Positions 13,301 through 21,030 of a stretch of DNA of 64,000 nt are shown in pieces. Made by a program: the position numbers and the translations under genes. How positions within the stretch are numbered: the first letter of the stretch is position 1; every line of letters starts with the position of its first letter. The notes under the pieces were generated by a model that was not told where the DNA came from, did no database searches, and saw nothing but the letters and a program-made list of their open reading frames with translations. The stretch is taken from the NCBI GenBank assembly GCA_964473745.1, contig CAYYQE010000005.1:15931-79930 (forward strand), in the 5' to 3' direction. This DNA is from JABJMC01 sp964473745 (GTDB lineage Bacteria; Patescibacteriota; Gracilibacteria; UBA1369; UBA12473).

Positions 13301-16300
13301 AGCCTAGACTTAGATGGTAGTGACGGTGAAGCCGGTTTTGATATTTCGTACACCGACGACGCCGCAATAGACGCCCTCCGCAACCATTCCATGGTTCAGC
13401 CTTATCTAGCGCAATGGCAAGTAGCAATGCGCGATTTAGAAGAATTAGCAGCCGAGCAAGAAGCGTACGTGGCTTCGATCCCGGAAACCTATCACATAAA
13501 AGCAGAAGAACGATTCCTAAGTTTTACAGACGAAGAAATCGAAACTCAATTTGATGATATTCAAAACAATTATTACGCCGGTGATTTAATGAATCTAGAT
13601 GATGTTTATGTAGATGATATGCGTAATGATTTACTCGCTTATTTTGAAGATGAGCAATTTAAAACAGATTCCCTGGCGGCTAGTTTAAATAATGATAATG
13701 ATGATGATTGGGGAGAATTCCTAGCGTGGATTGATACTAGTGACTCGCAAGGAGGCTTTGAGCCAACTAACAGCACCTTCTTGGTCTCGCGTAATGAAGA
13801 TACCGGAGAGGCAGTGTTTAGTACGGAAAGTGCGGTTAAAGCCATGGGTAATTACTTAGTAGAAACTTTCTCTACAGTAGGCACTGACTTGCCTTTTGCG
13901 TCTGAACTAGAAGAGTTAGAAAAAGTCAGTCAGCGCTACTTAGTGGATGCCGCTGAAGATGATGCTGGTTCGGGATCTGGTTTTGATTCTCCGATTGTCA
14001 TGGATAAAGGAATTTTCATTTATAACTCAGCAGAAGGAATAAATGAACGTTTAATTGATAACACGGCTGATGCTGACCAGGAATCACATCTTATTTTTAC
14101 CGATATTGAAAACGATGATGATGATGATATTTTCTATGCTTATGATTCGGATATTTTCCTTAAAGAAAACTTCACCGAAGATGATGGGTATGATTATGTA
14201 ACCGAAGATCCTGATATTGTGACGCTGGAAGAATTGTTACCAGAGGCTCCGGTGGTGGATCTTTTCCGGGCCAATGGCTATGACAATGAAGAAGCGGCCA
14301 CGTCCTGGCTACCAGCGTTCGCAGCTGATGTTGGTTATGAAGTGCGTTATTTTGATGCTATTCCGGATTTTGATTTAGATGAACCAGACCAAACCCACTG
14401 GTTCCATCTAATTAATCCCGAAGAAGAAGTTATTCTCGAGGCGGAAACTCTGGAAGGAACCGAAGAAAAAACTGTGGACGAACTTTCTTCTGGAATCGCG
14501 CTAACCGCAGAAAATGATGATATTACGGTTGGTTATAGTGCGGCCGAAATTGTCGCTACCGAAGGAACCTTACTATCTCTGCCAGAACTCTCCTACGCCA
14601 TGGTGCGGGTCACAGACTTTAATGGTGACCCAGAATTAGCTATTGATTTACGAACTCACACCCAAGTAAAATCCTCGGGCGAGATGACGGTAGAAACCGG
14701 TGATTTAATCCACGCTATAGAATCTAGCAAGGTGACTGTCACTCTAACGGACCAAGGCGGAGAATTCACAGTAGAGTTGGATGAAAACTTAGTATTTGCC
14801 ATTCCGTCCCCTTATTATGGAGAAATAACTCTGCGCGTAAATAGCGGTGAAGTAGAAGTTATTAGCGAGGAAGAAGCCGAAGAAACGCAACCTGTTTTTG
14901 AAGGAATGATGCTGTTTGAAGATGATTTGATTACTTATGATAATTCATTAACCGTTGAATATTTATCCAGCTTAACCACGGTTGAAACAACGTTTAATGG
15001 AGCAGGAGATTTTGGGTGGCACTTATTGATTGATGCTGATAATCCGGCCATGGATTTTGTGCTTGAAAATGGTGATTACTATTCCACGATGCGTTCGATT
15101 CAAGCTGATGGCACCCGTGGCACCTGGGGAGAAACTACGCTCCTGGCGCCGCAAGTTTGTGCTGATGATGATGACCCTTATGCCAATATTGGCGCTAGTT
15201 CACAACGAGTTTCCGTGTTTAAGACTTTGACTTTGGATGGTAGTGGCTCGTTTGATTCTTCAAGTGACATTGTTAAATACTATTATGACACTGATTTAGA
15301 AACTGATTCCGATGGTGATGGCGATCCGGAAAACGATGCTGATTATTATTATGATAATGCTCCGTTAACAGATTCGAATGGCGATAGATTAACTACAAAT
15401 GATTGGAGTGATCCAACTATGGAAATTGGGCCGTTTGAAGATTTGGCCACACGTAACTACAAACTATGGGTCGCTGATGAAGCTGGTAATACTTCTGGGG
15501 CAAAAGTCTCGGTAGAAGTTTATGTGCCAGATGTTAGCTTAACTGCTTCTTCGGGCCGCTCCGGCAGTGTGGATGGCTCGATTGACCCCGAGGATTCGGA
15601 TATCCCAATTGTCGTGGCGCGAGAACGAGAAGGTGTATTTGAATTAATTGTGACGCCTTCAGCAGACTCAAATAGTAAATACTACACTGATGTCGATGGG
15701 GCTTTCACTGTGGATGATTTGGAACTTTCAGAAAGTTGGGTGATTTATAACTCACTTTATGAAGCAGTGGCCGAGGTTGATGCCGAAACTGGTGAATTAA
15801 CTATTTTGGATGATTCCGTGGAAGTAGAGGTCTACAGTGCCGAGCTACCTTGGCCAACGCGAGTAGCTCTAATTGATGCCGCGACAGACGAACGACTGCT
15901 TTATATCTTTATTGTGCCGGATGCGAACGTTGATGTGCAGATTGATGAGTCCACGATTGAATATGACTTGGCTAGCACGGCGGAGATGGTGGGAGTGCAC
16001 GTCAAAGAAATTAATCTTCCGGACACCCTACACTTAGAACAAATCCCGGCTAATGAACCATTATTCACCGGTGGAGTGACAATTGTGGATGAAAACAACA
16101 AACGTTCAGTAATTATTGATACGGATGGAAATATCTATCGATTAACCGATGTTTCGCTAGATGTGAAGAGTTTGGACTCAATTAATGAGGGTGCGGACCA
16201 AGAAGGAGCGGAACCAATTGTAATTACTCTGGGTGGTGATTGGATGGAGATTTACCTCGCTCCTCGAGCTGCCTCAGATGATGATTCCGGGTTCGAGTCC

Positions 16301-17872
16301 ATGGACGCTTCGGAACTCGGCTTAGAAGAAGAAAACTCCGATATTACTGATCAGGATGCGGTTTCTGAGGGCTCGGAAAATAGTGAAAGCAGCGAATTCG
16401 GCAGTGATACCACAGACACGGATGGCGATGGGATTAGTGATTTGGAAGAATTGCAATCCGGCCTAAATCCATACGATGCGGCGGATGGTGATGATGACGC
16501 TGACGACGATGGTCTTACAAATTCCGAAGAAGCGGCCGAAGGCACCAATATTAATGATCCGGACACGGACAATGATGGCTTAACTGACTACGAAGAAGTG
16601 CGGGGCGACACAGATGCTTTGGTGGCTGATTCAGATACTTTTGTGGATCTTGATCCTAGTGACCCGTACTATGATGAGATTCTTAATCTAGCGGAACTGG
16701 GAATTATTGAAGGATTTTTCATAGATGGCGAATGGTACTTTTTACCAAATCAATTTATTACCCGAGCCGAATTCACCAAAATTTTGTTAGGGGTGCTGTG
16801 TATTATCCCGCGTGATGAAGCTTACGAGCTACCAAATGTCTTTTACGATGTTTTGGACACAGAAGAATGGTATTACCCAATTACTAAAGAATCCTTTTTG
16901 CAAGAATTTATTTATGGTTATTTAGGAGAATTGAACGAGGAAGGAATGGCGCCGTTTAAACCAAATATTTCGATTAGTCGCGCGGAAGGTTCAAAAATTA
17001 TTTTGGAGGCGCTAAATGTTCTTGGTGTGATTGATATTAATGACGTCACAGTTGGTGAACCATGGTATCTTCCTTATTTGGAAGTGGCCATGGACTTAGG
17101 CCCATATTTGATGTTGGATGAATCACTGGGAGAGGGCGAAGCGTTTGTGATTACCGAAGATGAAGCGCAGTACCACACCGAGGCCTTAACGCGTTATGAT
17201 TTTATTGTGATGGCGGCGAGGGTGCTTAATTTTTATAATTGTTATGCCACGACCGACACTGATGGGGATGGGGTTTCGGATTATGACGAAGTTTATGTTT
17301 ACCACACCGACCCTTATGATCCGGACACGGATGATGGTGGGGTCACTGATGGAGAGGAAATAAATGAATTAGGCACTGACCCACTCGACCGCAGTGATGA
17401 TGACACGGATGGCGATACCTTGGTAAATGCAGATGAAGAGGATATTTATGGCACTGACCCTTATAATCCGGATACTGATTATGGTGGGGTTTATGATGGG
17501 GTGGAGGTGGCGGCCGGCACTAATGCGGTTGATGATCCAAGTGATGATTCGGCCGCGGACGGAGATGCGGACGCGGATGCGGATGGAGATGGGGATGCAG
17601 ATGGCGACGGCGATGCGGATGTCGAAGTCACTAGTGAAGAAGAGCTGGAAGAATCCGTCCTAGAAGAAGAAAGTGCCGTTAATGGGCTGGATCCAGGTAT
17701 TTATATCATTACTTATGATTGCCTTTCTTGTCCTTGCCCGGCTAGTGTTGAAAACGAAGCTGACTTGATTGCTGGTGATGCAATTTTTGCCGCTATTATG
17801 AATACACTTAATACCGAAGTGTTAACGATTAGTAATGAAGTTAATGTAAGTGATATTATCTCTACAGAATAA
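1331..17872 (+). CDS. Giant modular SLH/thrombospondin-3 surface protein (5513 aa)
   Basis: Exported giant cell-surface protein; exact role unknown. Order seen: N-terminal signal/anchor (about 1-32). Globular region (about 35-270) with a VVIIGEIPLPVV strand, vaguely reminiscent of gingipain-like folds, with no catalytic residues verified. Asp-rich calcium-type repeats about 279-413, 450-520, 824-840, 1135-1157 and 1212-1240. A Big-1/invasin-like domain about 1247-1350. TSP3 repeats and three SLH motifs about 1587-1850 (one reads GVIDGYADGTFRPENPITREE). TSP3 plus a (Asp-Gly)n tract about 1852-1994. Several Ig/invasin-like repeats about 2024-2444. FG-GAP/VCBS-like repeats about 2797-2947. A DUF11-like domain about 3055-3174. 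Cys-containing hydrophobic and helical regions about 3327-3744. A Pro-rich run about 3787-3857. A PKD-like domain about 4611-4737. A second TSP3-SLHx3-TSP3-(DG)n cassette about 5027-5440, and a CLSCPC segment near the end. First gene of a five-gene operon of exported proteins. Likely a cell-wall or S-layer-bound, calcium-stiffened adhesin or scaffold (inference). ATG at 1331 has no SD; the A-rich upstream is typical of the window. Confidence 0.9.
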   Translation: MRLSPTAKRVISTWILVGLLGTQMLNIDLSMGRSVKQNLGVVAILVDEDIYSNSTDYVGLSDEYSGARETTLKARIDRYAENVQEAMPLTKSLIIRTNNEEDPVNIAQALEKLYFEGDGDLDANTKLSGVVIIGEIPLPVVNKNENRYISLYPYTDFEDKVYLYNNVTGDFEPSPSLANPQPEVWHGVIRAPQDGEDGLELLAEYFDKNYLYRMGYSEFADFDQKLFYADTLAEKDSLNETSVQAYDRFIEHWEDIAYKRYTSDLARDLYLEMNGELAGGDGSDNDNDGEVDEDPENGYDDDDDGLIDEDDGNFYYGIDNDRDCWDQSESLWDSNGDGVPCSVGDNNVDEDGVDDNNNDGDLLTDEDEPGDSNGDGCVGSCEIDDDGDSQDWDGDGWPNGWEIEVLDSDHTKKRSPFWNKPSEEEAEELAAMYVDEIYPTYDPNCFSPSPSGTDPDDYDGLTFKASNTRRDGSRCMPTACNGDMANDDDEDGFCDEDTTADNDADGDGLIDEDRAGDPDDGGDDFTDLPDIQSKMVVESFFKKYPEMFRKFLGNINVWTNYTGRYLFSYYDEYGYAVSDRETIPGLIGKRDEYVQLALWAANEIVEDAVDDFVEDNDLAADIPMMTRVTIEGTVIAGDDAATEEDFTFEFINHGVRHRTYYPNQVYIYGQTPDEISSPVECSMYLGSYNDGEGKLVYGSRVYDFDTVGVWGEEPEGSDIKEGEDYGGCFANFYETPEYCFPALASAPVRSRVGTKDVPDDEAESIYVDYRSCYNFKESEEFVGSSRSDSDDSYEDSVEGYWYYARNFSEDYADLLDDVDEGRKDDGDDVDGDGDYDEDDFDLEVEEIIADLNDGAGLGNDPAYDIPIKDVDDIYLFGAPGEDVYYTLGAFFGDLAAPVDKDSQEEIGGFFIRGNDSYSVTVDDLDSIASVTMEIEREYVKEDTAPLTSADTDNIDDAYFISSLYKHVEPTAYTISEQLDAMYSMALPVDNPRHVTFQNQNDRYERIDYPNLYDIDSWAEMETFLEESQEEILDVPGASGGNATFLTDLLGEEIFQEQMDDAFAWKEMNLDQKHLWVMEQYLSPDSEPFVGKPENGFETLYLVADGESDLMNMSFYANIVSDELDLEFNCPDGTCTEDDEDEDNDGLGDDEEEDYDINNPNSSHISWFPFIWIKDIIDWVIELTVGTGMDAVAEVGESIDEGLTLSCGPPIEEDSDSDGIPDTADDAPYSLDDDKDGIPDGAGGTTQLSLEWDEDRVLMANGADWSTLTVRALNARGITNTYDNFSDVELQITDGDDYVQIIDISGLDIYQGEAVFKISTTQEGGTFTLQAVGTSENIEGVQSNTTSLTSKLRYLKLSTYEKKYTTEDAIYSTETLEDVLVLDEADNVIAVIHAANGEVELQDTLNYELTALEGAAGLPAGLGITHLESDSVVAEFFLVPDEKEIIIEYLGGLSGTVNNVRILDANTSDDWEALFIDEPDGTTVGLYYQGLQVGLVEPDGQIYLKEGYVVELGLGSTYIDVTNPHLHFTVGVGASVLFDIVIGSETSLLDMLGLSEDDQLVTLSSDSEFSWVNWVRSLLPFAYAASDLLDSDEEGLDDLSEWTISTDLYDVDTDEDGFEDYSELMNGYDPREAGERLFSDIFVDHEAFYDVVELFTRGVIDGYADGTFRPENPITREEFTKLNLGAICLDCTAFISAAQESIEATYSTHAFPDNNIDPTLYYCVAHSRNEELVSGYKWGEYEGYYLPTNTMSRAEASKVLLETAAISVEEISDFTLPWYINYVLAAQEKGLYPEGRYMEIDTYPSSDFSAWLASELDPAQGQTSVKTWLEEPITRGEFAMMVGNLLRIQDCRDDDTDGDGLSDNFEMYNVGTSPYNPDTDYGGVSDFVEVVNSTNAINDPDDDALAGDGDGDGDGTGDADGDGDGDGDGTGDGDGDVTIIIPDDANEDSDGDGLLDSEEELYGTDPLDPDTDNGGITDGSEVLAGSDPNDKSDEETYLDYDEGAYVMGAYLTRDSAYQVISDEVLYQTLLFTKEMPADGTSQLFLKAQIIDEYGIPFKDDNESIVEFVAIDPDYPYAAILREQIQVTNGVAETEILSSTTSGYLEITAEILPEALPIMDTTVHVYPGDPYTASLTPTSYYLKTGGLSKTEIYLVLNDFYGNIANMSPQRVTLTVDGPGTLDETLDEDPDQVGTQVTLYEGVLAFDLTSGDEEGTATITATLENIETSLNIGISDNIELQLMASNDEMTANGATSTTMTVWAVLDDSGAPLTGFNGEVTFMIVDEILGTLTDEEPVITMEMTNGQAEVDFTTSTVAGTAYITASMIGFDPATAAITLLPNETYRLGLSSDSSFIPTGESAEVLIKAFDAYDNFVYTDSSTSVTMRVTEMAEPFGEVDSSSLTLAGGMGSFTVTADDLTGPINIVATGETGGERTALSGTLTLDTVLQLAGTSFEDIEPQVLFAALLGAPFGEVTQEDYWGGWFTFSGKTQASVSLTSDPNPNAPLALMDSQGKLSVLDGNKVDVQLVPANSMTFPSRFLVKDLLTQMTVAEGAIVLDSSDFYIVENDYDLSAAEDDGIYVKPISENTRYEIKQFRGNVSFVEDGDEIIRFEPDGQIQVYDADYYFEINEDYGSFAFDVMLGEASVLRVMLKQTFENDVTQLDEHFDWEDWTLLTPGVYFTGINSSEYGYRAAYSGNSTKAPTGMFVVDKTSTLSGSQKPGVGNSSLETAGEAQGIGFEGDNKFMLLLSDGSTVGEANQYYASDIGIVLGDPTIRLTDWNPQSVSNTGFTSGVGRLILAGNETIQDMTMLDYNSDGLEDLLVAFENGAIELLENKDAYPRFENKGLLMNLTNGIIDLDEGDFNQDGQTDLVVATNEACIEGEICIYLYTNYESNFIRENLELEIDGSQIKQIVAEDMNYDDYPDLVISDINGVIYVFYNDEGVMQTEGQEIGDVGLQMDESADLIEEVLIYYDGMVEEDPTTPEDDGWYKEFPAGTGESTPDFDAKFAEAQSAFSTSGFDSEFIDELAALVDGSTETLTYEMDELVVTETVAFLYADLDENFSTSTKTVSDVNGGNLEDGDTIEYTINLINSGGTPVTNLSVTDVVSSMIELDWDSFDCTGSECAGLEVLESGQSLRPFVVSGLNFGAGDSASISYQGTVAGMAMPVVNIFVGDDLDTSYPDDYLPDIGASPEDNPSGQMIFFYSNGTYTEDGLAKVNYTKQTSAEEDPPKATEKIDVLADLGFDFELDENENGMPDFMELERAEGEEGDDEELNLSDTLYNEVTGALNSGWDQTSDSVSPEDVMAGAGEVVGVIGDVANMVADGLEALMSQLLCGGGCIAMPVNYAFLVPGPINAMGIPVSMFDPVHFPIFGAPVPGVPPIWPPLPFQGSTAVRIYFSITLTLGTTLSVCVGPYLAGKCWSIALPLFEAMGVCDAINDALSAVMSKASAFIQEGMNQVTSLGGSLSGGGERSESGGIINYNLGSYAVASDSGGKIRVPGFPAPVAEWFRKQGEEVITKLTDLPDIYIIYPDPLSIIGAFTPEEVVKIEKADLRGLDKILAQLGSFPLLRIETEEVTFKIPWITQDEIMKQRFYFERWVEGMKDQIRTKYGIDIDTYENEEGETETDVTFDSDALDAALRDLLDELKEMLESVEHNIEVLEDYQDFPRELLKWRNIEAFYIKQIICYLDAIINLFGGWILVNKDRILQWVQAVYDVAKAFESWKLIFQLVIDYQASCDQCTNDRFTLYELLAKLLAFIPEPPIILLPSWPDIVLDISEIQAGLTVVWPEINFVAEPLLIPQLPLIPLPDIPTVSLDLPTIPLLPAPPPLPDLPMLPGIPIPDLPDIPPPPTVPDLPNVVQIALKVLKALMKIICLVQTGIIPTDEFMLKTQIENMTQRPLDVVWPFDLSVSFQLPSIGMDFVDTIEVVSYVNLGLSFDGIVTVVELAADAANDIVTDLVELANQGMQTAMDVTAGAAADMAGEAMDTIVPDEVSLDLDGSDGEAGFDISYTDDAAIDALRNHSMVQPYLAQWQVAMRDLEELAAEQEAYVASIPETYHIKAEERFLSFTDEEIETQFDDIQNNYYAGDLMNLDDVYVDDMRNDLLAYFEDEQFKTDSLAASLNNDNDDDWGEFLAWIDTSDSQGGFEPTNSTFLVSRNEDTGEAVFSTESAVKAMGNYLVETFSTVGTDLPFASELEELEKVSQRYLVDAAEDDAGSGSGFDSPIVMDKGIFIYNSAEGINERLIDNTADADQESHLIFTDIENDDDDDIFYAYDSDIFLKENFTEDDGYDYVTEDPDIVTLEELLPEAPVVDLFRANGYDNEEAATSWLPAFAADVGYEVRYFDAIPDFDLDEPDQTHWFHLINPEEEVILEAETLEGTEEKTVDELSSGIALTAENDDITVGYSAAEIVATEGTLLSLPELSYAMVRVTDFNGDPELAIDLRTHTQVKSSGEMTVETGDLIHAIESSKVTVTLTDQGGEFTVELDENLVFAIPSPYYGEITLRVNSGEVEVISEEEAEETQPVFEGMMLFEDDLITYDNSLTVEYLSSLTTVETTFNGAGDFGWHLLIDADNPAMDFVLENGDYYSTMRSIQADGTRGTWGETTLLAPQVCADDDDPYANIGASSQRVSVFKTLTLDGSGSFDSSSDIVKYYYDTDLETDSDGDGDPENDADYYYDNAPLTDSNGDRLTTNDWSDPTMEIGPFEDLATRNYKLWVADEAGNTSGAKVSVEVYVPDVSLTASSGRSGSVDGSIDPEDSDIPIVVAREREGVFELIVTPSADSNSKYYTDVDGAFTVDDLELSESWVIYNSLYEAVAEVDAETGELTILDDSVEVEVYSAELPWPTRVALIDAATDERLLYIFIVPDANVDVQIDESTIEYDLASTAEMVGVHVKEINLPDTLHLEQIPANEPLFTGGVTIVDENNKRSVIIDTDGNIYRLTDVSLDVKSLDSINEGADQEGAEPIVITLGGDWMEIYLAPRAASDDDSGFESMDASELGLEEENSDITDQDAVSEGSENSESSEFGSDTTDTDGDGISDLEELQSGLNPYDAADGDDDADDDGLTNSEEAAEGTNINDPDTDNDGLTDYEEVRGDTDALVADSDTFVDLDPSDPYYDEILNLAELGIIEGFFIDGEWYFLPNQFITRAEFTKILLGVLCIIPRDEAYELPNVFYDVLDTEEWYYPITKESFLQEFIYGYLGELNEEGMAPFKPNISISRAEGSKIILEALNVLGVIDINDVTVGEPWYLPYLEVAMDLGPYLMLDESLGEGEAFVITEDEAQYHTEALTRYDFIVMAARVLNFYNCYATTDTDGDGVSDYDEVYVYHTDPYDPDTDDGGVTDGEEINELGTDPLDRSDDDTDGDTLVNADEEDIYGTDPYNPDTDYGGVYDGVEVAAGTNAVDDPSDDSAADGDADADADGDGDADGDGDADVEVTSEEELEESVLEEESAVNGLDPGIYIITYDCLSCPCPASVENEADLIAGDAIFAAIMNTLNTEVLTISNEVNVSDIISTE

Positions 17873-17881
17873 CCCTCCCTC

Positions 17882-18508
17882 ATGCGATTTCTAAAACTCA
17901 ACACCATAAGCATCCTGCTAATCCTAATAGCAATAGGGTTATGGCTCCGGGTGCCAGTTATGGATTCTAGTTTGGCGCAAGACGACGATAGTGATTCTGA
18001 AGTTTCGACAACCTCTATTCCACAGGTTGAGTATACACCGTGCGCCGATGAAATTATTGCCACGGTTCTGGATAAAGAAGGTGAATTGGTTGGCTATATT
18101 TCAGAAAAATTCCAAGAAGAAAAATTCAACAGTGAAATTATTGCGGATGTTTACGATGCCTTTGATGAAGCTCTTAATTTTGTTAACCAGAAAAAAGCCG
18201 AGAAACTAGATTGCGCTAAAGATGAGAACGGCAATGATGTTGATTGTGAAAAACCCTATTCCTACACCGTGGACCAATACATCGGAGAAAAAAACACTTG
18301 TGAATTAATAATTGATCAACATTTCAACACTATAGAATCTCTCATTGCTACCCATAATGCCAAAACAGCCCCAGCCAAGGCTTCTTATGTTTTGGTGCGC
18401 AAATTAATAGAGATTAATGATGGCTTGCGAGAAATGAATCGCAGTTTTGGCGAACTTTATGCTGGTTTCAAAACCCTTTCAGATAACTTACCAGGAATAA
18501 CTGATTAA
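17882..18508 (+). CDS. Exported protein of unknown function, giant-protein operon gene 2
   Basis: 208 aa, starting 9 nt after the giant gene. Seen: N-terminal hydrophobic helix (about residues 8-23) typical of a signal peptide or anchor, an acidic linker (DDDSDSE), then a helical domain with four Cys (PCAD, DCAK, DCEK, TCEL) suited to disulfides outside the membrane. No family recognised. Position and spacing suggest it works with the giant surface protein, for instance in export, anchoring or assembly (inference). No SD before the ATG. Confidence 0.75.
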   Translation: MRFLKLNTISILLILIAIGLWLRVPVMDSSLAQDDDSDSEVSTTSIPQVEYTPCADEIIATVLDKEGELVGYISEKFQEEKFNSEIIADVYDAFDEALNFVNQKKAEKLDCAKDENGNDVDCEKPYSYTVDQYIGEKNTCELIIDQHFNTIESLIATHNAKTAPAKASYVLVRKLIEINDGLREMNRSFGELYAGFKTLSDNLPGITD

Positions 18509-18517
18509 TTTTCTTTT

Positions 18518-19261
18518 ATGACTAAAGCACTCAAAAAAATCCCTCTCAAAATATGGTTTTTTGTGTTTGCAATAATTTTCCTAATGATATCGGTTATTCA
18601 ACTACCAGCGGTTGGAGCGTATGACGAAGATCATATTAGTAATATTTGGCAGCAATATAACCACGACAATTCTAGTTTACGGGGGGCAATTAAGAGTTAT
18701 CACAATGACATGAATGATTTGATGAATGATTTTTCCGAAAAATTAATTGATGGCGTAGATGCTGGCGCCCCAACCTGTGGGGAAACACCTTGTGACTCGC
18801 TCCAGGCCGAAGCAATTTGTCGGGCATCGGCTCCGGAAAAAAACGTTAGCACTTTCTGTTTAGCGGTAATAATGACTGATCAATATTTGGCCTTTCAAAA
18901 AGCCTTAGACAGCTCTGACGAAGGCAGTCATAGCAAGCATGTGGATGATAAAATTAAAGATGAAGAAGAATCCGGGGGGCTAGAAACGCTCATAAGAACC
19001 CAAGCCCGAATAGACCAATCCATTGAAGACATGCTTGATCGACAATCCCTAATTAACGAACAAGTAGAAACCGCAAAGCAAGTGCTAGACACGGCGATAG
19101 CTACTTACAATCAACTTCTTATGTACTACCGAATTCACGTTGCCTACGAAGGCGTGATTGAAAGCTTAGAAGAGTACCGCGATGAACTTTCAAGCGTACG
19201 TAATCAAGTTGAAAAATATCCTGATAAATTCCATAACGTCACCACCACGGAATGTACCTAA
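18518..19261 (+). CDS. Exported coiled-coil protein of unknown function, operon gene 3
   Basis: 247 aa. Seen: basic N-terminus and hydrophobic segment (about 12-33) ending in a plausible signal-peptidase site (AVGA-YDE). The mature part is largely helical, with Cys pairs (TCGETPCD, ICRAS, FCLA), a heptad-like region about 160-235 and a terminal Cys. No family recognised. It is 9 nt after the previous gene and its last 10 nt overlap the start of the next, which points to translational coupling. Probably a periplasmic or cell-surface partner of the giant protein (inference). Confidence 0.75.
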   Translation: MTKALKKIPLKIWFFVFAIIFLMISVIQLPAVGAYDEDHISNIWQQYNHDNSSLRGAIKSYHNDMNDLMNDFSEKLIDGVDAGAPTCGETPCDSLQAEAICRASAPEKNVSTFCLAVIMTDQYLAFQKALDSSDEGSHSKHVDDKIKDEEESGGLETLIRTQARIDQSIEDMLDRQSLINEQVETAKQVLDTAIATYNQLLMYYRIHVAYEGVIESLEEYRDELSSVRNQVEKYPDKFHNVTTTECT

Positions 19262-21030
19262 TCCAAAAACATCTTAATGTTTTGAGCATAATCCTACTCA
19301 TCCTGGGGGGACTGCTTTTTTCTGGAGTTTTGGTGGCTGGCGCCTCTGATCGAGACGAGGATCCCGCTCCAACCGAAGAATCGGCTAGCAGTGACGACGA
19401 AGTTGATATCCAAGTAACCGAAGATTATTGTAATGCTTATAAGTTCAATCGAGCCGCAATGACTGAAGAAATTTTTGAACAAGCCGGAATTAATGTTGAT
19501 TTCACTTTTGCTAATGTCTTTGGTGGCACGCAAAAAAAACCTAAAGTCGAAGATTTATATTTAAGTATTTATCAAGAATTAAAAGAAGCCCCTTCTGATA
19601 CAGCGTTAGAAGAGACGGCCGAAGCTAATCAAATGACGCAAACCGAGCTGTGCTCTATTTTGGGTGGAAATTACCAACTTCTTTCCACAATTTATAGTGA
19701 AAACTATTCTAATGACGATCTTTTGGAGGTAGTGGAAGGCTTACAAGAGCAATATGATACTGTTCTAGAAAATGAGGCTTTTAAAAAGGATTTGTTTTGG
19801 GAAACCTATCCCCAAGAAATTTTTGTGAACGGGGACACTGAAGATTCTGGATTTGATGTTCTTTATGATTTAGAAATTATTGAATACATTTTGTTTGGCG
19901 AGGACAGCACTATTGGTTCGGGCGGAAGTTTTGGCATGGGAGACTGGGGTGATGAGGACGAGGAAGAAGAGGCCGAGGATGAGGAATTAGATATCGAACC
20001 CGAGGAACCAGACGCAGAACCCGAAGACGAAGACAGTGAACCAACCGAGGATGAGGAAGAGGGCGAAGAAGAATCCGAGGAGACCGCAGCTATTGATCCC
20101 TCGGAATGTATTGCGGATTCCGACTTGCAATCCGCTTTTGAATCAGCCGTCCCAGAAGATGAAGAAGATGAGGACGATGGTGATGAGGATTCCGGAGATG
20201 GCGGTGATGGAGATGATGATTCAGGATCAGGTGGCGGTGACGACGATGACGATGATGGTGATGATGGCGGAATAACTATTGCTAGTGATCAAACTGAAAA
20301 CTGGACCACTCCGAAACTCTGTAATGCTGTCTTTTGTTTGGTGATTCGCATGGTGAATAAGGATGACCCAACCTATGAGACATCTTCCAACTGCGTGAAA
20401 TGCCATGTGGATTACATTATAAAAGCGTTAGAAGAGACTAATTCTGTGGGCCTTAATCCCGGAAAACTTTCTGGGAACTTGTTTGAGCCGGCCATGTGTA
20501 AACGTAGTGCTATAAATAATAGACGAATTAGTTTGAATTTTATTCCGATTGCCATGCCAATCCGCACTCCCCCTCCGGATGACATTGTAACTGGTACTAA
20601 TCCTTGGGACAGCTTTAAAGATTTTGTTCAGGATACTTGGGATATTGATCAATCGGATCAATTTGCCCTAGATGAGGAAGCCGCGGAAACAGTCGAATAT
20701 GATCGTGATGGTAGTAACCTGACAGATTTTTCGACTGACATTTATGAAGATGCTGTTAAGCAAGAGGCCAACATGAGTGGTTCAACTATTTCTAACGAAG
20801 AACTTTTCAGTAATGCCATGGCTAGTTACGAAGAGACGTTAGCGGAAATCAATGATAAATTTGATAATGCTGTGAATTATTCACGAGCATCAGGTTCTCA
20901 GAATTTTTACCAAAGCCTCCAAACTGAACTAAATCAGATGGTGTTTTATTTCTCTAGTTACCGAACTTTAATTGGCCTCACCCAGGAGGTGGCCAATGAC
21001 CTTAAAAATAGCCTTCAAAAAGTTAGCTAA
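19252..21030 (+). CDS. Exported protein with long acidic linker, operon gene 4
   Basis: 592 aa. Seen: hydrophobic signal segment (about 9-30, ending LVAGAS), an N-terminal helical domain with two Cys (DYCN, ELCS) to about residue 225, a very acidic Asp/Glu/Gly-rich tract about 235-345 with pure-Asp runs, then a Cys-containing region (LCNAVFCLV, NCVKC, MCKR) and a helical C-terminus. The NCVKC motif alone is not enough to call a metal site. Overlaps the previous gene by 10 nt and the next by 1 nt (TAATG), so expression is tightly coupled. No known family; likely part of the same surface apparatus. Confidence 0.75.
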   Translation: MYLIQKHLNVLSIILLILGGLLFSGVLVAGASDRDEDPAPTEESASSDDEVDIQVTEDYCNAYKFNRAAMTEEIFEQAGINVDFTFANVFGGTQKKPKVEDLYLSIYQELKEAPSDTALEETAEANQMTQTELCSILGGNYQLLSTIYSENYSNDDLLEVVEGLQEQYDTVLENEAFKKDLFWETYPQEIFVNGDTEDSGFDVLYDLEIIEYILFGEDSTIGSGGSFGMGDWGDEDEEEEAEDEELDIEPEEPDAEPEDEDSEPTEDEEEGEEESEETAAIDPSECIADSDLQSAFESAVPEDEEDEDDGDEDSGDGGDGDDDSGSGGGDDDDDDGDDGGITIASDQTENWTTPKLCNAVFCLVIRMVNKDDPTYETSSNCVKCHVDYIIKALEETNSVGLNPGKLSGNLFEPAMCKRSAINNRRISLNFIPIAMPIRTPPPDDIVTGTNPWDSFKDFVQDTWDIDQSDQFALDEEAAETVEYDRDGSNLTDFSTDIYEDAVKQEANMSGSTISNEELFSNAMASYEETLAEINDKFDNAVNYSRASGSQNFYQSLQTELNQMVFYFSSYRTLIGLTQEVANDLKNSLQKVS

